From a virus, in the IMG/VR virus record IMGVR_UViG_3300017527_000470, positions 1 to 40,756 of that record: a stretch of DNA of 40,756 nucleotides; one strand, written 5' to 3'. The translations under genes and the position numbers were made by a program. The notes beneath the pieces are model-generated. The model made no database searches, was not told the DNA's origin, and saw only the letters and a program-made list of their open reading frames with translations. Of the stretch, positions 32,953 through 40,426 are shown in pieces. Positions within the stretch are counted from its first letter, which is position 1; every line of letters begins with the position of its first letter.

Positions 32953-35115
32953 TCACATTCGTTGGCCGGCTCCCGCGTCCGGCATTAATTCGGCCATGTC
33001 TGGCGCCGCTGCTTGGGTACCAACTCTGGCCGCGTTCCCCTGTATTAAGGCCGCCTTCATTTGTTCTTCCTGGGCAACAATATCCATCATAGCCTTATGG
33101 GTATCACAATGCGCAATAGCGATATCTTGGACTTCGGGGTCTAGGTGGACAAACTCACTGGATAAAATATATCGCCGGTGAGCCTCGTAATGGACTGTGT
33201 GATCGTCGTATTTATAAAGCGGGTCATCGGATATGACGGTTGGCTGTGCGTCCTGTTCGCCGTCGTTGTTGACATCGCCTAACGATAAAAACAAGCCCGG
33301 AATCACTGGGATTTCAATATAACCACCATTGAGGTCCTGTTCGGTGGGTTCAACTTCTACAAAAGCCTTCTCTAAATCTTCGGTTTTAGTATTTCCGATC
33401 TTGTGGTTTTCGGACCGAGCGCGATCCAGGTCGACGTTGCGCTTATCTTTGAAGCCGGATAACCCCAGTCGTCGTAAAATATCCGATCGGTATTCGGGAT
33501 CCAAATCGGATTGGGCTGAAAAAAAGCCGGATTCGGTAAGTTTTAAAAGCATTTGGGTTCGGCCGGCATGGGTTGACGTGGATCCAGCCGACAACTCTAA
33601 ACGAACATCGGTATTATTGCGAAGATCGGCGCCTTTAAACGCAATTGCCTTGGGCTGATTGCCACGGTCCATAATTTTAATCAATCTGGATTCCGAATAA
33701 ACCTCCTGGGCCAAAATTAATTGTTTGCGTTTAACGCGCTTGAGAGCCCGATAAAAGCGTTCAATGTCTGGAAGGTGACCCTGTTCGGCCGCGTCTCTTA
33801 ATATGTCCACCATGATGCCGCTAGCCTGGCTGGTGGGCGCTTTTCCCCGCAACACGTTCTTGGGATCCCCGGCTGCATCCTGGGACACTGACCGGTGAAT
33901 GTCACGTTCCATTAAGACCTGTTGGGGCAATGGGGTACCGTGACTGATATCCGGGCGCTGGCCGCCGCTTAGCATCGCGTCATACTGTAAAGCAAAAACA
34001 GTTTGGCCGTACTTGGTAATTCGCTTAATGTTCACATCGGTGGGAATGGTTACCAGGGGACGGCCAACGCCTTTACGGTTTGTTTCAAGGTCCTGATCGA
34101 TTTGGTTAATGGAATTTTGGGGTGAGATTAAATCATTGACCCCTGGGTCACTCCAGAACCGTCCAGGGACATAATGATAATGATAATCGGTTAAAGTATA
34201 ATTCCATTTCCCGCCGTCGCCGGCCGGGATCGGCAATCGCTCGTACCTGAAACAAAGCTGATCGCCGACGATTGCCGCGTAAATTCCTTCGGGATGTTGC
34301 CTGGTTGGCCTAAATTCGATCTCTTTAAACAATACCAGGTCATCGTCTTCGTAAGTTTGATCCTGGTGAATTTCCATGCCGTCACCCTTCCATGGGCTTA
34401 CGTTAGCTACCATGGTTGACAGTTTCTTTTCATAATTTATCACTGGAAGTTCGGAACTTTGTTCATTTACCAGGATTTTAAATGTATCTTCTACCCACTC
34501 CTGGGGCTTTAAAGATTTAATACCGACAAATCGTTTTTTAGTGAGAATATCCCCGAATGAGTCCAGGGCGATATTGAATGGGCTTACGTGCTGGCTTGTA
34601 ACATCCCCAGTGCTGATCGGCGCCCCGTTGGCATCGAAAACCCAATTGTCATTTTGCATTACTGGAAATGTTCGGTCAAACGATATTCCGCATAAAATCA
34701 TCCAGATAATTTCTTTTTCTTTTTCATCTAAATGAAATTCATCGTTATCAGTTTCAAGCCACCGTAAAAAACTTTCGCCCATTTCGGCGGCTTCTATATC
34801 TTCCTGATCGTTGGAATTGGGCCATATGGTTATCACGTATTCTTTGTTTAGAATAAGAGATTTCATCGACCGGATATAATCGCGGATAATATTTGATACG
34901 GGAGTTGGGGTGAACGCTGATGGGATTATGGGCCTAAATTCCTGGGTTGATCGCGCCCACTGGAACCACTGTTCGCCCATGTAATACAGAATGTTTCGAA
35001 ACCAAATCCGTTCAAGGATCTGCTGTGTTACATTGCGGGTGCGGTCAAAGAGTTTTTCTGCAACTTCGATGATTTTTTCATCGGTAATATTTCGATCTGT
35101 TTTATCGATAGCCAT
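32953..35115 (-). CDS. Portal protein
   Basis: This 720-residue protein has portal-type features. An N-terminal helical and wing-like part contains WFRNILYYMGEQWFQWA and VSNIIRDYIRSMKSLILN, followed by a central region with NSINQIDQDLETNRKGVGRPLV. A long helical segment runs through QLILAQEVYSE, and the C-terminal barrel region is Asp/Asn-rich. It follows the terminase block and precedes staple, scaffold and capsid genes, the standard order. It would form the dodecameric DNA-entry ring at one vertex. GAGGG five bases before ATG 35115 supports the start. The C-terminal tail (MKAALIQGNAARVGTQ) is helical. Role assigned from motif pattern, size and order. Confidence 0.85.
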   Translation of the reverse strand: MAIDKTDRNITDEKIIEVAEKLFDRTRNVTQQILERIWFRNILYYMGEQWFQWARSTQEFRPIIPSAFTPTPVSNIIRDYIRSMKSLILNKEYVITIWPNSNDQEDIEAAEMGESFLRWLETDNDEFHLDEKEKEIIWMILCGISFDRTFPVMQNDNWVFDANGAPISTGDVTSQHVSPFNIALDSFGDILTKKRFVGIKSLKPQEWVEDTFKILVNEQSSELPVINYEKKLSTMVANVSPWKGDGMEIHQDQTYEDDDLVLFKEIEFRPTRQHPEGIYAAIVGDQLCFRYERLPIPAGDGGKWNYTLTDYHYHYVPGRFWSDPGVNDLISPQNSINQIDQDLETNRKGVGRPLVTIPTDVNIKRITKYGQTVFALQYDAMLSGGQRPDISHGTPLPQQVLMERDIHRSVSQDAAGDPKNVLRGKAPTSQASGIMVDILRDAAEQGHLPDIERFYRALKRVKRKQLILAQEVYSESRLIKIMDRGNQPKAIAFKGADLRNNTDVRLELSAGSTSTHAGRTQMLLKLTESGFFSAQSDLDPEYRSDILRRLGLSGFKDKRNVDLDRARSENHKIGNTKTEDLEKAFVEVEPTEQDLNGGYIEIPVIPGLFLSLGDVNNDGEQDAQPTVISDDPLYKYDDHTVHYEAHRRYILSSEFVHLDPEVQDIAIAHCDTHKAMMDIVAQEEQMKAALIQGNAARVGTQAAAPDMAELMPDAGAGQRM

Positions 35116-35122
35116 CAGTCCC

Positions 35123-35284
35123 TCACTTTTTCGTTGGCTTCCAATCGCTATAATGAATTGCATTTAACAAGCGCGCCTGGCGCTTGGCGTTCCTAAGTGT
35201 CATCCCGGATCCCTTGATCCCTCGGGGGGTGAAAACTCTGTATTTGCCCTTGCGCTTACGGTCTTTGGTGATTTTGGCCGGCAT
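35123..35284 (-). CDS. Small basic phage protein
   Basis: This 53-residue, very basic protein reads MPAKITKDRKRKGKYRVFTP, then RGIKGSGMTLRNAKRQARLLNA. The ATG at 35284 has AAGGGA nine bases upstream; a TTG seven codons earlier is less likely. I recall the pattern KGKYRVFTP.G.K..G.TLR.AK.Q.RLLNA from small phage genes located next to the portal. A nucleic-acid-binding or packaging accessory role is plausible but unproven. Confidence 0.65.
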   Translation of the reverse strand: MPAKITKDRKRKGKYRVFTPRGIKGSGMTLRNAKRQARLLNAIHYSDWKPTKK

Positions 35285-35297
35285 AACGAAAATCCCT

Positions 35298-35606
35298 TTA
35301 TTCAAGTTCTATTTCAACTTCCGGGTCCAGCTTGGCTAATACCTGGTCTTTGATTTTGGATCCATCCGAACTCCCATAATGAAAATTGTAAACTACCCCG
35401 ATAATAGTAGTCCAGGTCCCCACTATCATGCCCAACATACCTACTATTTGTAAACCAAGATGGCCTTCGGGCAAGGAAAGTCTGCTGCCAAAAAACAAAA
35501 TGCCGAAAAATCCTAATGTAACCAAGATATATCCGGCAATTGCGATAAACCCCAAAATCGCCCTGGGTGTTGATGTTAATTGTTTTAACCGTTCACGTAT
35601 GGCCAT
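35298..35606 (-). CDS. Two-transmembrane-segment protein (holin-like candidate)
   Basis: This is a 102-residue protein with two hydrophobic stretches, at about residues 18-39 (GFIAIAGYILVTLGFFGILF) and 52-73 (QIVGMLGMIVGTWTTIIGVV). The N-terminus is basic and the C-terminus charged. Size and topology match class II holins, small proteins that open the inner membrane at lysis. An alternative is a general membrane protein of the packaging/assembly region. No endolysin gene is visible nearby, which lowers the holin case. AAAGGGG six bases upstream marks the start. Confidence 0.55.
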   Translation of the reverse strand: MAIRERLKQLTSTPRAILGFIAIAGYILVTLGFFGILFFGSRLSLPEGHLGLQIVGMLGMIVGTWTTIIGVVYNFHYGSSDGSKIKDQVLAKLDPEVEIELE

Positions 35607-35616
35607 ATTTCCCCTT

Positions 35617-35877
35617 TCAATTAACCGGCAACCGGTCCACTTCCTGTTTGTCGCGGTCGGTAATGCCGTATAGTTCTTCTACTTCGGCAACATCGTCGGC
35701 CACTTTGGGTTGCGCCTTTTGCAAAACCTTTCCAACGGAATAATCATGGTAATCTTTTGCCATAAATCGGTCGCGCAATTCTCGAGTATCGGACCGATGA
35801 AAAACAGACTGCATGATGATAATTCCAACCAATACCGCTATGATCCCACCAAAGACTAAAGCCTGTATGTCAGCCAT
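35617..35877 (-). CDS. Small single-membrane-segment protein
   Basis: This 86-residue protein has one N-terminal hydrophobic segment (about 7-25, VFGGIIAVLVGIIIMQSVF) followed by an acidic, helical soluble domain (DRFMAKDYHDYSVGKVLQKAQ). The topology resembles an inner-membrane spanin or a small membrane-anchored assembly factor. It is next to a two-segment holin-like gene, which raises the possibility that the two form a lysis pair, but no lysozyme is identified. The site AGAGGT, six bases upstream, supports the start. Function unassigned. Confidence 0.5.
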   Translation of the reverse strand: MADIQALVFGGIIAVLVGIIIMQSVFHRSDTRELRDRFMAKDYHDYSVGKVLQKAQPKVADDVAEVEELYGITDRDKQEVDRLPVN

Positions 35878-36026
35878 TATTTACCTCTGTGCGCCGATAA
35901 ATGCAATTTCCATCCCCGTCCGCGATGATTTTAAACCCCACAACAAATGTAAATTTTCTTTGTATTACACAAAATTTTAAATCTTGCCAATAATACGGGC
36001 ATCGCCGGCATAACCTTATCCGAGCA

Positions 36027-36251
36027 TCATGTTCCATGTGAAACTATTTCAAAACCTGGTAAAAATTTTGCGTCATCGGCCGGATCGGCTACTAATACCA
36101 ATTCCCTATCACCATGAAGCAATAGATCGTAAGTTATTGTTCTAAACTTTCCTTGTTCTGCAATAGACACCGCAAATTGCATACCGACAATCTGATCGGT
36201 AAAGACATCGCAATGTCCGAGAACATCGCAATTACGGTTGAATACTCTCAT
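36027..36251 (-). CDS. Small phage protein, unknown
   Basis: This 74-residue protein (MRVFNRNCDVLGHCDVFTDQ, and later FRTITYDLLLHGDRELVLVAD) has mixed alpha/beta character. It begins inside the last 20 bases of the zinc-ribbon gene upstream and has a weak AAGG site. No catalytic or binding motif is recognised. A packaging-block accessory role is inferred only from its location. Confidence 0.5.
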   Translation of the reverse strand: MRVFNRNCDVLGHCDVFTDQIVGMQFAVSIAEQGKFRTITYDLLLHGDRELVLVADPADDAKFLPGFEIVSHGT

Positions 36252-36399
36252 TTGCCTTGTCCCTGGCTCCGTCCAGTTGCGCCGGACTCACGTAATCCCA
36301 AATAATCCGGCAATCCCTACACTCTAAAAAGACCATCGCGTCAAAATCATCAACCCTGCCCCGGGTGAGCGGTTGATCGCAATTGGGACATTTTTTCAT
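36232..36399 (-). CDS. Small zinc-ribbon protein
   Basis: This is a 55-residue protein with two CxxC pairs, CPNC (about residues 4-7) and CRDC (about 29-32), a rubredoxin-like or ribbon-type zinc site. It starts at ATG 36399, shortly after the large terminase ends, with AAGG upstream. Its two-cysteine-pair layout could bind DNA or a protein partner. A short Asp/Trp region follows (IIWDYVSP). No functional assignment is possible. Confidence 0.6.
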   Translation of the reverse strand: MKKCPNCDQPLTRGRVDDFDAMVFLECRDCRIIWDYVSPAQLDGARDKANESIQP

Positions 36400-36413
36400 G
36401 GGGGGCCTTGTTG

Positions 36414-38351
36414 TCACTCTTGGGCCTCCTCTTGGCTTGCACGGATCTTGTCGAGTTCTGACCATATTTTTTGGTGCGCCGGCGTTAGCGCTTTTCGTTT
36501 TGCTTTTTGGATTTCACTTTCTATCATAACATGAATTTGATCTTCGGGTATTGAAAGCGGCCGGGACATCGCAATGTGGCAATTTTGAACAATAACACCA
36601 TTTGCAATGGCAAAACTGTGATAATCATCAACCACCAAGCAATAAACATCATGTTTACCGAAAGGCCGGACCTTGACCGCTTTTATCGTTTTGCCACCGT
36701 AATTTTGTCGCGCAAGATACCGAACAGCATTGCTTTTTTTGACTCCGTACAACCTGGTAAATTTGTCCACAGGCTTTGCAGATCCGCTCCTCCATTCCGA
36801 AGTAGAATCAACAGCTTTTACCCATGTCCCATCTGATTTTAGTATTTCGTGATCGGGAGTACAAATAAGTCGATGTCCATCTGAAAACAATACTTCAACC
36901 GTATCAGCTAATTTACGGGTCAATCTACAATCGTGATATTTCGCATACTTATCGCCAATAGTTAAAATTTCGCCACAGGTTCCAACCAGATCCTTAATTT
37001 TAACTAAACCTTGCATGGTTTGTATTAAAGTGTTTTGATGGACACATGCTTCATCGTACACGTGATCCTCCTGGTCGGTGTCAATATCCTCGGGTTTATC
37101 CTCATCCATGGCCAAATAGGGGATGGTCCGGATAAAATTCGTGCATGATTCATAGACAACCATCATGGGCATTTCAATGTTGTTATCGGGTACCTTCAAT
37201 CGTTCTCGAAATTGCCTAATTTTTAATTTGCGTTCTGGATCCCCGGGCCGAAGTTGGATGCCGAATCCACGAAAAACCTCGGCGGTACTGGGCCCCTGGC
37301 CGCCACCTTGGTAATTTGGTTTTTTGCTGAAACAATCGGGACCGGCCAACCTGTCTGTGACGCGGTTGTGTATACCAGCTTTGTGCTCACGCTCCAGGAT
37401 TCCCTCGGCAACTTTGGAATCTTCAATTCGTAATCCTTCATCCGGGGTTTTGTTCCAGCCGTACCATTCCATACACCGGTAAACGCGCCCGTCCGCGTCC
37501 ACCCACCACCAACCAATTGAAAACGGCTTTCCGTATCCCCAGTCATAGGTCATTATGACCGGGACATAATCGGGTATTGGAAAGTCCGGAATAATGTGCC
37601 GTTTTTGTGACCAGTAAAAAGCCTGGCCGATAAAAACATCCCAATCGCCCAAAAGCCAGGCGCGACGCAGGGCCGGATCCGATATCGATAATAATCGACG
37701 GACATATTTCGGATCGTTTTCACAAAGCACTTTATTTTCATGTAAAAACGACGGAATGAAAACGCGTGTTTCTTCTTTTTCTTGAAAAACATCATATGGT
37801 TTAATACCGTCGACATGACCGGCTGAACCTAACTTGAAATATTCCTTAACTTGCATGTGACCGGATCCGCCCGGGTTCCCGGTACCAAACATATGACAAG
37901 GAATCCCTTGCGCTGATCTTAAAGACCCTTTGAGTTTGTCGACCATCTTGGTGAAGAATGGAAACGTTGTGCATTCATCGATACTGATTTCCGTAAAAGC
38001 ATGGCCAACCCAATCATTGACAAGTTCAAGTCGTGTAACCGCTGCAAAGATAATGTCTGCGCCATTGTCAAAGCGGACATGATTGATCTGTTGATCGCCA
38101 CCGATCCGTTCGGCTGGTAACCCTTCGGTGATTAAACCATCGACGCGCCGACGCATTTCGTTAAACTCTTTATATTTGCGCCGGACAACCAATCCATTCC
38201 AGTGGCGCTTATACCGATCCGCGCCAATAATATGGCGCCCTATAAGGCAATCGGATTTCCCACCACCTCTGGATCCCCCAAAGAAGGGAAAATCAATTGG
38301 ACACTGAACCGCCCTGACCTGGGGTCCATGTTGTGGGATCCAAATCGGCAT
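36414..38351 (-). CDS. terL: Terminase large subunit, with mini-intein
   Basis: This 645-residue protein (490 without the intein) packages DNA by coupling ATP hydrolysis to translocation and cutting concatemers. Walker A is GGSRGGGKS (25-33) and Walker B is ISIDECTTF (IDE at 124-126). The RNase H-like nuclease begins at TYDWGYG (Asp270). A mini-intein (436-590) interrupts the protein at DHVYDEA/CHIAMSRPL, near the third nuclease acidic motif, a functionally critical and common intein site. The stop of the small terminase gene and this start are directly adjacent (TAA-ATG). Order in the operon and motifs make the role confident. Confidence 0.95.
   Translation of the reverse strand: MPIWIPQHGPQVRAVQCPIDFPFFGGSRGGGKSDCLIGRHIIGADRYKRHWNGLVVRRKYKEFNEMRRRVDGLITEGLPAERIGGDQQINHVRFDNGADIIFAAVTRLELVNDWVGHAFTEISIDECTTFPFFTKMVDKLKGSLRSAQGIPCHMFGTGNPGGSGHMQVKEYFKLGSAGHVDGIKPYDVFQEKEETRVFIPSFLHENKVLCENDPKYVRRLLSISDPALRRAWLLGDWDVFIGQAFYWSQKRHIIPDFPIPDYVPVIMTYDWGYGKPFSIGWWWVDADGRVYRCMEWYGWNKTPDEGLRIEDSKVAEGILEREHKAGIHNRVTDRLAGPDCFSKKPNYQGGGQGPSTAEVFRGFGIQLRPGDPERKLKIRQFRERLKVPDNNIEMPMMVVYESCTNFIRTIPYLAMDEDKPEDIDTDQEDHVYDEACVHQNTLIQTMQGLVKIKDLVGTCGEILTIGDKYAKYHDCRLTRKLADTVEVLFSDGHRLICTPDHEILKSDGTWVKAVDSTSEWRSGSAKPVDKFTRLYGVKKSNAVRYLARQNYGGKTIKAVKVRPFGKHDVYCLVVDDYHSFAIANGVIVQNCHIAMSRPLSIPEDQIHVMIESEIQKAKRKALTPAHQKIWSELDKIRASQEEAQE
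36582..37046 (-). other. Mini-intein in the large terminase
   Basis: This 155-residue in-frame insertion (residues 436-590) starts with Cys (CVHQNTLIQTMQG) and has a block B CTPDHEIL with its TxxH. It ends YHSFAIANGVIVQN before Cys as the +1 extein residue. The size leaves no room for a homing endonuclease, so it is a splicing-only intein. The penultimate residue is Gln rather than His. Removal would restore YDEA-CHIAMSRPL in the nuclease domain. Confidence 0.9.
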
Positions 38352-38915
38352 TTAAGCATTGCCTGGAATCTGTCCCGGGTCAATTTCAACATCCGTTTTA
38401 CGAGCTTCTTTGACCTCGGCCTCCCACTGGGCAATCGACATGGGACCGGACGGGACTGCCACCATAGATTCAGTTTTAACCGGTCCGCCGTCCCGGCCGG
38501 TGATCTCGACGTGTTTAGACTTTCTCCAGCGGTCCGGCGCTCGGTTGGTCAACCAGTCCATACAACCCTTGGCATCCGGGACCACCATTTTCCGAACACG
38601 CTTGGTGACCATCATTTTGGATTCTTGCTGCCCGGTTTTCGGGTTTGTCCATTCAACCGGTTCCTTAGTGGTTTCATTGTAAGCAAAGCCGGTGCAACGT
38701 TTAAAGAAAGCCTTTTCGATTACCTCGGTATCAAACACGTCTTTGCCGCGTTTTAATGCCGCCTTAAATTCCGGATAATCTTTTTTCCAATTGCTAATAG
38801 TGGCCCTGCAAACGTCGAATAACGCGGCTAATTTTTGATCAGTAAAGCCACCTTCGACACACGCAACCTCGGCCATTCGGATATAATCTTCTTTAAATTT
38901 TGTTTCTTTTCCCAT
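38352..38915 (-). CDS. terS: Terminase small subunit
   Basis: This is a 187-residue protein with an N-terminal helix-turn-helix (FTDQKLAALFDVCRATISNWK, about residues 24-44), typical of small terminases that recognise the packaging site. A helical oligomerisation section (AALKRGKDVFDTEVIEKAFF) follows, then a C-terminal acidic tail (EVKEARKTDVEIDPGQ) that could contact the large subunit. It is immediately upstream of the large terminase. AGGAGG seven bases before the start is strong. A 167-nt structured leader precedes it. The order and the HTH make the assignment reliable. Confidence 0.88.
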   Translation of the reverse strand: MGKETKFKEDYIRMAEVACVEGGFTDQKLAALFDVCRATISNWKKDYPEFKAALKRGKDVFDTEVIEKAFFKRCTGFAYNETTKEPVEWTNPKTGQQESKMMVTKRVRKMVVPDAKGCMDWLTNRAPDRWRKSKHVEITGRDGGPVKTESMVAVPSGPMSIAQWEAEVKEARKTDVEIDPGQIPGNA

Positions 38916-38989
38916 GACGCCTCCTATCGCGACTTTGCGGCTAAATCTTTAAATCAGCGGGCATGACGCGACCGTGACGTGATTAAAGT

Positions 38990-39076
38990 TTGGTTGGAAG
39001 CGACCTTAATCGAGAGAGGTACCCTCCGCTTTCTTTTCACCGGTGGGAGCCCATCACTGCCTCCGGCGCCAACCAA
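38990..39076 (-). ncRNA. Predicted three-way-junction RNA element before terS
   Basis: An 87-nt segment can fold as a three-way junction. P1 pairs TTGGTTGG (39069-39076) with CCAACCAA (38990-38997), a perfect 8 bp. P2 is CGCCGG (39063-39068) with CCGGTG (39038-39043), 6 bp. P3 is AAGCG (39027-39031) with CGCTT (38998-39002), 5 bp. P2 starts directly after the 5' arm of P1 and P3 ends directly before its 3' arm; only AAAAGA separates P2 and P3. Neither hairpin is followed by a U run, so this is not a simple terminator. It lies between the lysine-rich gene and terS. No known riboswitch or ribozyme class was matched by eye. Confidence 0.6.
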
Positions 39077-39082
39077 GTTTGG

Positions 39083-39250
39083 TTAATATTTTTCTGCTTC
39101 TTCAAGGGCTTTTTCGTAATCCTTACGGGCTTCTTGAAAATAGCTGCCGGCTTTGATGGGGGGTTTTTTCTTTTTCTTTTTTTTCTTTTCGTCCTCGTCC
39201 TCGTCGTCATATCGGCTGAAATACTTTTTAATTGCCTCGGTTAATTTCAT
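39083..39250 (-). CDS. 55-residue acidic/lysine-rich protein
   Basis: This short gene, easily missed by length cut-offs, encodes MKLTEAIKKYFSRYDDEDED, then eight consecutive lysines and a helix ending in LEEAEKY. GAGG seven bases before the ATG supports translation. The gene stands between the SH3-like gene and the structured RNA element. The acidic-then-polylysine pattern suggests a nucleic-acid-bridging or DNA-condensing accessory. No known family. The frame runs cleanly between its neighbours, supporting its reality. Confidence 0.6.
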   Translation of the reverse strand: MKLTEAIKKYFSRYDDEDEDEKKKKKKKKPPIKAGSYFQEARKDYEKALEEAEKY

Positions 39251-39278
39251 GTCACTGCCTCTTGGTTAATAAAATTAG

Positions 39279-39671
39279 TTAACCTATTTCCGAACTTTTT
39301 TCCGGGTCTTTTTTTTCGGGCTCCACACCTGTCATGTATAACCGGGCGCCAACTATCAAATTTTCAGGATACCATCGTTCCCGGCTGTCTGTGGTCCCGG
39401 TTTCCACCAGGTAAACATGGGTTCCCTGGTTAAACACGACCGCCGCGCCAACCACGCTGCCTTTAAGCGGGGTGGTTAAGATTTCGACATATTCACCGAT
39501 ATGAAATTTGAAATTGGCTTGCATGGCGGGAGGTGGAATCGGTGGCTTTGGTGGGTAAACGTCGGGCAATGTATAATTGCCTGGGATGTCTGGTGATGTA
39601 ATGCGCCTGTTATCCGAATCTTCCTTCGCCTCATTTTCCGGACTTTTTTCCGGTCCTGTTTCTTCTGGCAT
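39279..39671 (-). CDS. Small SH3/KOW-like phage protein
   Basis: This is a 130-residue protein with a disordered Pro/Glu-rich N-terminus (YPPKPPIPPPAMQ) and a compact beta-barrel-like part: FHIGEYVEILTTPLKGSVVG, HVYLVETGTTDSRERWYPEN and LIVGARL. The pattern, a turn with G.V.I.....G.V followed by a W-Y-P-E-N-L, is reminiscent of SH3 or KOW-type barrels. AGGAGG marks the start. It lies early in the operon between the Fn3-like protein and the lysine-rich protein. Function unknown. Confidence 0.6.
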   Translation of the reverse strand: MPEETGPEKSPENEAKEDSDNRRITSPDIPGNYTLPDVYPPKPPIPPPAMQANFKFHIGEYVEILTTPLKGSVVGAAVVFNQGTHVYLVETGTTDSRERWYPENLIVGARLYMTGVEPEKKDPEKSSEIG

Positions 39672-39695
39672 ATGCCTCCTCCTGGTTAAGATTAA

Positions 39696-40133
39696 TTATT
39701 TAGGGCCAAATCCAGTGTTGGCTGCGGGGGGTTCAAAATATATAAAACCAAAGGGGACCGGAACGCGGGCGACATCGGTATTATCGCTCCAGGTGATTTC
39801 TGATTCTTGAATGTCGGCGGGGGAAGCTTCGGGAATACGGATGGTTTTAACACCGGCCAACCAGCGGCCTTCTTCGGGGAATGTAATAACATGTTCGAGC
39901 GCTTCGGTTTCCTCGCCGGATTTAATCGCGGTTGTTTTATTAGCGCTCTCTTTGACAATATAGACCTGATATTTAACCTGGTCGGTTGCGGGTATGGTGG
40001 CGCCGCTGCCGGTTGTAGTGACGGCATCCCAGGCAACGGTCGCCTGGTTGGCCACGGTCCACTCAACCGCATGGGCGCTGATGGTTAACGCAAACAACAC
40101 GAAAAATAAAATAATGAGTGTTTTCTTGATCAT
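39696..40133 (-). CDS. Secreted Fn3-like protein, first gene of the leftward operon
   Basis: This 145-residue protein begins MIKKTLIILFFVLFALTISA with HA before VEWT, a signal peptide with likely cleavage after SAHA. The mature part resembles a fibronectin-type-III domain: QATVAWDAVTTTGSGATIPA, QVKYQVYIV, HVITFPEEGRWLAGVKTIR and SEITWSD. I recall such Fn3-like, export-tagged proteins next to terminase genes in other phages. An AAGG-type site lies before the ATG. It is the first gene after the leftward promoter. Export suggests a periplasmic or surface role during infection or lysogeny. Confidence 0.7.
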   Translation of the reverse strand: MIKKTLIILFFVLFALTISAHAVEWTVANQATVAWDAVTTTGSGATIPATDQVKYQVYIVKESANKTTAIKSGEETEALEHVITFPEEGRWLAGVKTIRIPEASPADIQESEITWSDNTDVARVPVPFGFIYFEPPAANTGFGPK

Positions 40134-40181
40134 AATTAAACCTTTCCTTTAAGTTTTGTTTATAAGTTTTAAGTGGGGGAC

Positions 40182-40220
40182 GGGGACCCTTTGAAAATTT
40201 CACCCGTCAAAAAGGTCCCC
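40182..40220. repeat. Imperfect inverted repeat, GGGGACC-type
   Basis: Arms GGGGACCCTTTGA (40182-40194) and TCAAAAAGGTCCCC (40207-40220) pair with one bulge. It lies in the 5' leader of the leftward operon. The GGGGAC core resembles REP-like sequences associated with IS200-type transposases in some genomes. It could be a REP-like element or an mRNA leader hairpin. Confidence 0.4.
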
Positions 40221-40251
40221 GCTGGCACAAAGGAGAAATCGCCTACACATT

Positions 40252-40280
40252 ATTAAAAACGATTTATTTTGATATGTCAA
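40252..40280 (-). promoter_or_regulatory. Leftward sigma70-type promoter
   Basis: On the minus strand TTGACA (40275-40280) is separated by 17 bp from TTTAAT (40252-40257), a 6/6 match at -35 and 5/6 at -10. It points into the Fn3-like gene and the whole leftward virion operon. Operator-like repeats lie just upstream. Confidence 0.7.
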
Positions 40281-40292
40281 GAAAACAACAAG

Positions 40293-40338
40293 TGATAATT
40301 ATCAAACCTGATCAGCAAGTGGGTGGATTTGATCAGCA
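40293..40338. promoter_or_regulatory. Operator-like repeat cluster
   Basis: A perfect 12-bp palindrome TGATAATTATCA (40293-40304) is followed by two direct copies of TGATCAGCA (40309-40317 and 40330-40338) spaced 21 bp apart, two helical turns. They lie directly upstream of the leftward promoter, a plausible regulator-binding region. Confidence 0.45.
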
Positions 40339-40392
40339 CTACCAGATCACAGCCTATTGCTTGACCAAGCCATGAGGTTTTTAAGAAGTACG

Positions 40393-40420
40393 CGTGAGCG
40401 GCCGATAAGGGCCGCTCACG
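40393..40420. promoter_or_regulatory. Strong 11-bp hairpin
   Basis: CGTGAGCGGCC and GGCCGCTCACG pair perfectly around a 6-nt loop (GATAAG on the plus strand). It follows the short minus-strand frame ending at 40427. U runs are weak on both strands, so a terminator is possible but not certain. Confidence 0.45.
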
Positions 40421-40426
40421 ACGATT

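Noticed and set aside
38990-39244. An 84-codon plus-strand frame across the RNA element and lysine-rich gene
   Set aside because: Its low-complexity Phe/Leu repeat is the complement of the polylysine codons, and the minus strand has a better supported gene and RNA.
40182-40220. GGGGACC inverted repeat as an intrinsic terminator
   Set aside because: No U run after either arm, and it lies between promoter and first gene.
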